A DNA stretch of 57,069 bases, from NCBI RefSeq assembly GCF_003970865.1, contig NZ_RXLZ01000028.1, positions 1-57,069 on the forward strand. The letters are read 5' to 3'. The DNA is from Stenotrophomonas maltophilia (GTDB lineage: Bacteria; Pseudomonadota; Gammaproteobacteria; Xanthomonadales; Xanthomonadaceae). Every line of letters starts with the position of its first letter. The stretch's first letter is position 1. Below the pieces are notes generated by a model, which was not told the origin of the DNA, did not search any database, and saw only the letters and a program-made list of their open reading frames with translations. A program made the position numbers and the translations under genes. Positions 52,887 through 57,069 of the stretch are shown here, one piece after another.

Positions 52887-55057
52887 AACGGCTGTTGTCG
52901 CAGCTGCGGCTGCGCCTGTCCCAGCGCCAGGACAGTGAGCACGGCCAGCAGATCGTCCGCATTGTCCTGATCAGCCTGATCCTGGCCTACGTGCTGTTGC
53001 CGGCGCCGCGCCACGATCTGCCGCACGCGCAGTACGTGGGCGCGCTGGCCATCGTACTGACCGGCCTGAGCCTGTCGCTGCTGCTGTTCGGTTGGCTGTT
53101 GTGGCGGCCGGCGCGTTCCGATCCACGTCGCGTGCTGGGCATGCTGGCCGACTACGGCCTGATCGCTGCCGGCATGGTGCAGATGGGCGAGCCGCTGGCG
53201 TGGGTCTACATCGTGGTGATGTGGGTGACGGTCGGCAACGGCATGCGCTTCGGCAACCACTACCTGTACGTGGCGGTGGCAATGGCGATGGCCAGCTTCG
53301 GTTGCACCGTGCTGCTGACCCCGTATTGGCAGCAGAATTTCCGCCTTGCCATCGGCCTCTGGCTCGGCCTGGCTGCGGTGCCGCTGTATTTCTCGACACT
53401 GCTGCGGCAGCTGACCGAAGCGATGGCCGAGGCGCGTCGCGCCAGCGAGGCCAAGAGTCGTTTCCTGGCCAATATGAGCCACGAGTTCCGCACGCCATTG
53501 AACGGCCTCAACGGCATGACCGAAGTGCTGGCGACCACGCGTCTGGATGACGAGCAGCGCGAGTGCCTCAGTACCATCCAGGCGTCGTCGCGCAGCCTGC
53601 TGGCGCTGGTGGAGGAGGTGCTGGACATTTCGGCCATCGAGGCGGGCAAGTTGCGCGTGGTAGCCGAAGACTTCGCCGTGGCCGATGTGATCCAGGCGAT
53701 CGGGCTGATCCTGTTGCCGCAGGCCAAGGCCAAGCGCCTGGATTACCGGGTGAAGGTGGCCGACGGCGTGCCGCCCCGCGTGCGCGGCGATGTCGGGCAC
53801 CTGCGGCAGATCCTGCTGAACCTGGCCGGTAACGCGGTCAAGTTCACCGACCAGGGCCGGGTCGAAATCCGTGTCAGCGTAGTGCAGGCCGATACCAGTG
53901 GCGCGGTGCGGCTGCGCTTCGACATCCTCGACACAGGCATCGGCGTGGCCCCGGCCATGCGTGCGCGGCTGTTCGATGCCTTCGAGCAGGCTGACGTCAG
54001 CATGGCGCGCCGCCATGAGGGCACCGGGCTGGGCACGACCATCGCCAAGGGCCTGGTCGAAGCAATGGATGGCGACATCGGCTATCTGGAAAACCCGCCG
54101 CGCGGCAGCCACTTCTGGGTCGAGCTGCCGTTCGCGCCACCGCAGCCGTTGGTGCCGGGCGCGGTGCCGAGCCTGACCGGCGACGAGGATGTGGGGCCTG
54201 GCGGCAACGTGATCGCCTTTGCCGATCCGTTCCTGCGCCATCGCGCCCGCGTGCGCAGCATGCAGATCCTGGTGGCCGATGACCACGAGGCCAACCGCAT
54301 GGTCCTGCAGCGCCTGCTGCAGAAGGCCGGCCACCGTGTGCTGTGCGTGGATGGCGGTGAGGCGGTACTGGATGCGCTGGCTGACAGTGAGTTCGACGCG
54401 GTCATCGTCGACCTGCATATGCCGGGCATGAGCGGGCTGGACATGCTCAAGGAGCTGCGGGTGATGCAGGCCGGTGGCGGTCCGCGCACACCGGTGCTGG
54501 TACTCAGTGCCGATGTCACGCCCGAGGCGATCCAGCGTTGTACCCAGGCCGGCGCGCATGCGTTCCTGGCCAAGCCCGTGGTGGCGGTGCGCCTGCTCGA
54601 TACCCTGGCCGAGATCGCCAGCAACGCCCAGTTGAAGACCATGGCCGCGCCGGTGGTGCGACCGATGGCGCTGCAGGATGGGGTGCTCGACAGCAGCGTG
54701 CTGGACGAGCTGGCCTCGCTGGGCATGGGGGAGGGCTTCGAACGTGAGTTCATCCGCCAGTGTCTGGAGGACGTGGCGAGCTGCATCAGCAAGGCCGAGC
54801 AGGCCGGCGAGGCTACGCAGTGGGATGTGTTCCGCGAACAATCCCACGCGATCAAGGGCGTGGCGAGCAACCTCGGCCTGATGCGCGCGTCCAATCGTGC
54901 CGGCGAGCTGATGCGGATGGCCGACTGGCAGCTCAAGACCGAATGGCGTCCGCGCCTGGGAATCCTGCAGGAGGCGATCAAGGAAGGCCGGCGCGCGCTG
55001 GAGGCACGGGCCGAACGCCGACTGCGCGGCACCGCTGATGATGGTGAGGCGCGCTAG
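52883..55057 (+). CDS. rpfC: RpfC: hybrid sensor kinase for DSF
   Basis: This 724-residue hybrid kinase is about the length of Xanthomonas RpfC (726). Five membrane helices fill about residues 20-180. The phospho-acceptor His200 is in FLANMSHEFRTPLNGLNGMTEVL. The ATPase domain follows (LLNLAGNAVKF, DTGIGVAPAMRARLF, GTGLGTTIAKGLVE), then a receiver (Asp about 509 in VIVDLHMPGMSG) and a C-terminal HPt domain (His about 655 in QSHAIKGVASNLG). It senses cis-unsaturated fatty-acid signals and phosphorylates RpfG. The start is GTG 52883 overlapping the rpfG stop. The stop overlaps the convergent gene's stop (CTAG). The DSF synthase gene rpfF, normally convergent here, is absent from the window. Confidence 0.93.
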   Translation: MKRLLSQLRLRLSQRQDSEHGQQIVRIVLISLILAYVLLPAPRHDLPHAQYVGALAIVLTGLSLSLLLFGWLLWRPARSDPRRVLGMLADYGLIAAGMVQMGEPLAWVYIVVMWVTVGNGMRFGNHYLYVAVAMAMASFGCTVLLTPYWQQNFRLAIGLWLGLAAVPLYFSTLLRQLTEAMAEARRASEAKSRFLANMSHEFRTPLNGLNGMTEVLATTRLDDEQRECLSTIQASSRSLLALVEEVLDISAIEAGKLRVVAEDFAVADVIQAIGLILLPQAKAKRLDYRVKVADGVPPRVRGDVGHLRQILLNLAGNAVKFTDQGRVEIRVSVVQADTSGAVRLRFDILDTGIGVAPAMRARLFDAFEQADVSMARRHEGTGLGTTIAKGLVEAMDGDIGYLENPPRGSHFWVELPFAPPQPLVPGAVPSLTGDEDVGPGGNVIAFADPFLRHRARVRSMQILVADDHEANRMVLQRLLQKAGHRVLCVDGGEAVLDALADSEFDAVIVDLHMPGMSGLDMLKELRVMQAGGGPRTPVLVLSADVTPEAIQRCTQAGAHAFLAKPVVAVRLLDTLAEIASNAQLKTMAAPVVRPMALQDGVLDSSVLDELASLGMGEGFEREFIRQCLEDVASCISKAEQAGEATQWDVFREQSHAIKGVASNLGLMRASNRAGELMRMADWQLKTEWRPRLGILQEAIKEGRRALEARAERRLRGTADDGEAR

Positions 55058-55653
55058 GGGTTGATGGTTCGTCGCGCGAGTCCGAGAATCTGTTGTGCCG
55101 CTGATTCCGCTGTGCGCAGTATCCGGGCGAGGGAGTTTGACGCGCCCCTTGGCTTCTGATCGGAGTCGGACGGCTGACGTATCGATTCCCGATGTGTCAG
55201 CAGCAGGGTTTCCGGGTGCGGCTGGCGTTGACCCCCCTTTACATACCAGCGGATCAAGGTGTGATTCGGCGCGTCGTACTCGATGCCTTCAACGAAGTAC
55301 TCGGACATGCGTGGGTAGCGTTCCAGCAAGGGCCCGAGGTGGGTCTTCATCCACGCCAGGAGATCCATGTGAAAGGCACGCCAGGGCTCTCCATAGCGTG
55401 ATTCGGCAGTGGTTGCCGAAAGGCCCAGAGCGTTGATGCAGAAGCTGAGCAGGTGGACAGCGTCCAGGCTGGGGCATTCACGGATGCTTGCGAGCATGCG
55501 TGCGGCGATGCGCTCCTGGAACTGCCTTCCTGCGGCCGACGCACGAATGGGGGGCGAGAACAGGTGTTCCCAGATGAGCGAGAACTGGATTTTTGTGGCC
55601 GAAGCCTGCGGGGCCTTCATCTCTGCGGCTGACTCGATCAATGAGAACGCCAT
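55054..55653 (-). CDS. Unrecognised 199-residue protein
   Basis: Soluble, no signal peptide. Parts that look structured are KIQFSLIWEHLFSPPIRASAAGRQFQERIAARMLASIREC, a central FHMDLLAWMKTHLGPLLERYPRMSEYFVEGIEYD, and a strand pair (YDAPNHTLIRWYVKGGQ). I recognise no family. Its start is 9 nt after the stop of the membrane protein gene, so the pair is co-transcribed. Codon choice is less GC-biased than in rpfC. It sits where rpfF is expected. Confidence 0.75.
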   Translation of the reverse strand: MAFSLIESAAEMKAPQASATKIQFSLIWEHLFSPPIRASAAGRQFQERIAARMLASIRECPSLDAVHLLSFCINALGLSATTAESRYGEPWRAFHMDLLAWMKTHLGPLLERYPRMSEYFVEGIEYDAPNHTLIRWYVKGGQRQPHPETLLLTHRESIRQPSDSDQKPRGASNSLARILRTAESAAQQILGLARRTINP

Positions 55654-55662
55654 GGCTTCGAT

Positions 55663-56808
55663 TTACCTGATTGCCGGCTCCCCTCGTCCTGTCGATGGAA
55701 GCGGTGTCCCCGGAAGCTGGGCGATCAATCTGCCAATGAACTGCAGCTCCATTTCGACACGTTGGTAGGGCTGGCTCCGGAACGTTACGGGCTCTCCGAT
55801 CTGTGCAAGGTCGGAGGTCTGGCGATCAATGAAGAGGCGTGCCCAATGCAGTGCGCAAGGAGGTTCCTGCGACGGACTTTCCATCCATGCTGCGTGCGCC
55901 AGGGATACCAGGCCGAGATAGGCGTGCCACTGGGGGAGGCTCAGTCTGACTGCAGATCCCTCGCGGGGGGCCAGCAGGTCTGAGGAGTTGTCGAGTAGCG
56001 CGGGGTTGCAGACGAGTGCGGCAGATGCCGGGTGAGGGAGCGCCTCATCATCGATGTCATTTGCGGGGAAGTAGTCCTCGTCGTAGAGGAACGATCCATC
56101 GAGTCTGATTGCTTCAGCAACCAGATTCTCTGCAAAACGGATGGCGGCGGGATGTGGCCGATCAGTGGATAGGATTTCTCTGAAGAATGCGGGAATGGCG
56201 GTCGGGCACTCAACTACGATGGTGCGACAGAAGTTCCGATCCTTGAATCGATGGGCGATTCGTTCTGCGCATGCGTGCACGGATTTTTCGTTGCTGGGCG
56301 CTGTTTCCGGTGCATGCAGGTGGCGAGCGATCTCCCCCATGGAGCGACCTAGTTCCTCGACCAGTACTGAAATTTCATCTGGCCTTCCGCGATTGATGAT
56401 CTTCTGGACGGCCTCAGAAAAGCGGTTTGCGTTGGCGGCACTGAATCGATTCGATGATGAGAACGCCGCGATTGTCCAGGCGATCAATGTCGCGAAGAAC
56501 ACAGCAGCAAGAGCGGCCTGCCAGGTCTCCGGAGTGAGCAATGATCCGGCGATGACCGGCCGGGATGTGGCGCGCCACCAATCGGTGAGGAGCGTAAGGC
56601 AGCCTACCGAGATCATCGCAATCATCGCGAACTTCTCGACGTGAATTCTCGCGGTTGCGACGCGGAATCGATACCTCACGTCGGATATGGTCCAGACCAG
56701 AAGGAGCAACGCCAATCCAGAGAGAAACTCCGGGAAGCCGAAGAGGCGAGGGGCATCACTTCTGAGATGAATCCACTGGATTCCAGCACCGAACAAGCAA
56801 CTGAACAT
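55663..56808 (-). CDS. Unrecognised membrane-anchored 381-residue protein
   Basis: The N-terminal 115 residues hold three or four membrane helices (FLSGLALLLLVWTI, FAMIAMISVGCLTLLT, WQAALAAVFFATLIAWTIAAF). The rest is cytosolic: a helical linker (FSEAVQKIINRGRPDEISVLVEELGRSMGEIARHLH) then a globular part with FCRTIVVECPTAIPAFFREI, FLYDEDYFPANDIDDEA and WHAYLGLVSLAHAAWME. No family is recognised. The membrane-plus-effector layout and low GC resemble accessory or defence genes, which is inference only. It is the promoter-proximal gene of the pair. Confidence 0.75.
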   Translation of the reverse strand: MFSCLFGAGIQWIHLRSDAPRLFGFPEFLSGLALLLLVWTISDVRYRFRVATARIHVEKFAMIAMISVGCLTLLTDWWRATSRPVIAGSLLTPETWQAALAAVFFATLIAWTIAAFSSSNRFSAANANRFSEAVQKIINRGRPDEISVLVEELGRSMGEIARHLHAPETAPSNEKSVHACAERIAHRFKDRNFCRTIVVECPTAIPAFFREILSTDRPHPAAIRFAENLVAEAIRLDGSFLYDEDYFPANDIDDEALPHPASAALVCNPALLDNSSDLLAPREGSAVRLSLPQWHAYLGLVSLAHAAWMESPSQEPPCALHWARLFIDRQTSDLAQIGEPVTFRSQPYQRVEMELQFIGRLIAQLPGTPLPSTGRGEPAIR

Positions 56809-57069
56809 TGATCCCTTCTTGCAGCCTCGACGGCTCCATTGCCATCAGCGGGATTATCGGTGTTCATCTTGCGTGCTGGATAGGCCCGAGGTTCGTTGTT
56901 CTGCCGGCCGGTCCAGCTGAAGTTGTTGCACCCATAAAAAAAGGTTCTTCTCCCATCTGAGGGGAGAGGCTCACGGCCGACCCGCTAGATTGTGGTTGTC
57001 GAGACTACAAACTGGGGCCGGCCGTGGCCAAGCTGGATTGTATGCCGTTGCTGGGATGCTGGGCGGGAT
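56809..57069. other. Right-end region without a supported complete gene
   Basis: A leftward terminator candidate lies at 56936-56967. Beyond it, CACGGCCG (from 56974) and CGGCCGTG (to 57026) are inverted. Two frames stay open to the window edge: one from GTG 57024, and one from about 56921 with no ATG reading GEAHGRPARLWLSRLQTGAG. Neither can be judged without downstream sequence. Confidence 0.5.
56936..56967 (-). terminator. Leftward rho-independent terminator
   Basis: Stem TCTCCC/GGGAGA around a 7-nt loop; on the minus strand it is followed shortly by a T7 run (complement of A at 56936-56942). It would end a minus-strand transcript entering from beyond the right edge. Confidence 0.55.

Overview
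The window reads as a chromosomal contig from the Stenotrophomonas maltophilia complex (Xanthomonadaceae). The support is high GC with strong GC3 bias, many GTAG-headed palindromes of the SMAG (REP) type known from S. maltophilia, a SmeRySy/SmeYZ-type efflux locus, and the xanthomonad gene order greA-rpfE-recJ ... prfB ... lysS-rpfG-rpfC. No rRNA, tRNA, CRISPR array or intact insertion sequence was seen. Bases 1-140 look like sequencing-adapter carry-over rather than genome.

Layout. 141-6850: two tandem APC amino-acid permeases, a NUDIX hydrolase, and serA divergent from a D-2-hydroxyglutarate dehydrogenase gene, an arrangement that fits metabolic coupling in serine synthesis. 6900-9050: a small secreted DUF2388 protein and a DUF4105 protein. 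9025-15660: a two-component system divergent from a membrane-fusion/RND pump pair without an outer-membrane gene (SmeRySy-SmeYZ-like), then a small overlapping gene. 15738-20570: an MliC-type lipoprotein, efpL (yeiP-type EF-P paralogue), and a short-chain acyl-CoA/leucine catabolic cluster (SDR, mvaB, VOC protein, liuC-type hydratase). 20687-23057: feoA-feoB plus a Cys-tailed membrane protein, with a possible Fur site upstream. 23187-25564: a DUF4304 protein, a flavodoxin-fold oxidoreductase, a MerR regulator and an SDR. 25655-34527: dapB, carA, carB, greA, rpfE-like, recJ. 34612-38702: a DUF1176 protein divergent from a 970-residue VIT/VWA/DUF2135 protein.

38741-40300 is a lower-GC patch with an Imm45-type immunity protein and an unrecognised 384-residue protein. 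40425-43704 holds a PAP2 phosphatase, an acyltransferase and a membrane-bound LytTR regulator. 43775-44900 is prfB with its programmed +1 frameshift. 45053-49584 holds an XRE/MmyB regulator, a 0.66-kb non-coding repeat island, succinate-semialdehyde dehydrogenase (sad) and an acetolactate-synthase-like enzyme. 49585-50023 carries four perfect-period 78-bp repeats just upstream of lysS. 51741-55057 is rpfG-rpfC (diffusible-signal sensing and c-di-GMP turnover). Where xanthomonads normally carry convergent rpfF, this window has a lower-GC pair of unknown genes (55054-56808).

The most unusual structures are non-coding. Two elements (45919-46022 and 46185-46286) have perfect 25-26 bp arms of unrelated sequence around an equally long 52-nt core that keeps two small hairpins through compensating substitutions. 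They are surrounded by SMAGs and by inverted copies of a second hairpin family. The contig itself appears to start just inside a third such element.
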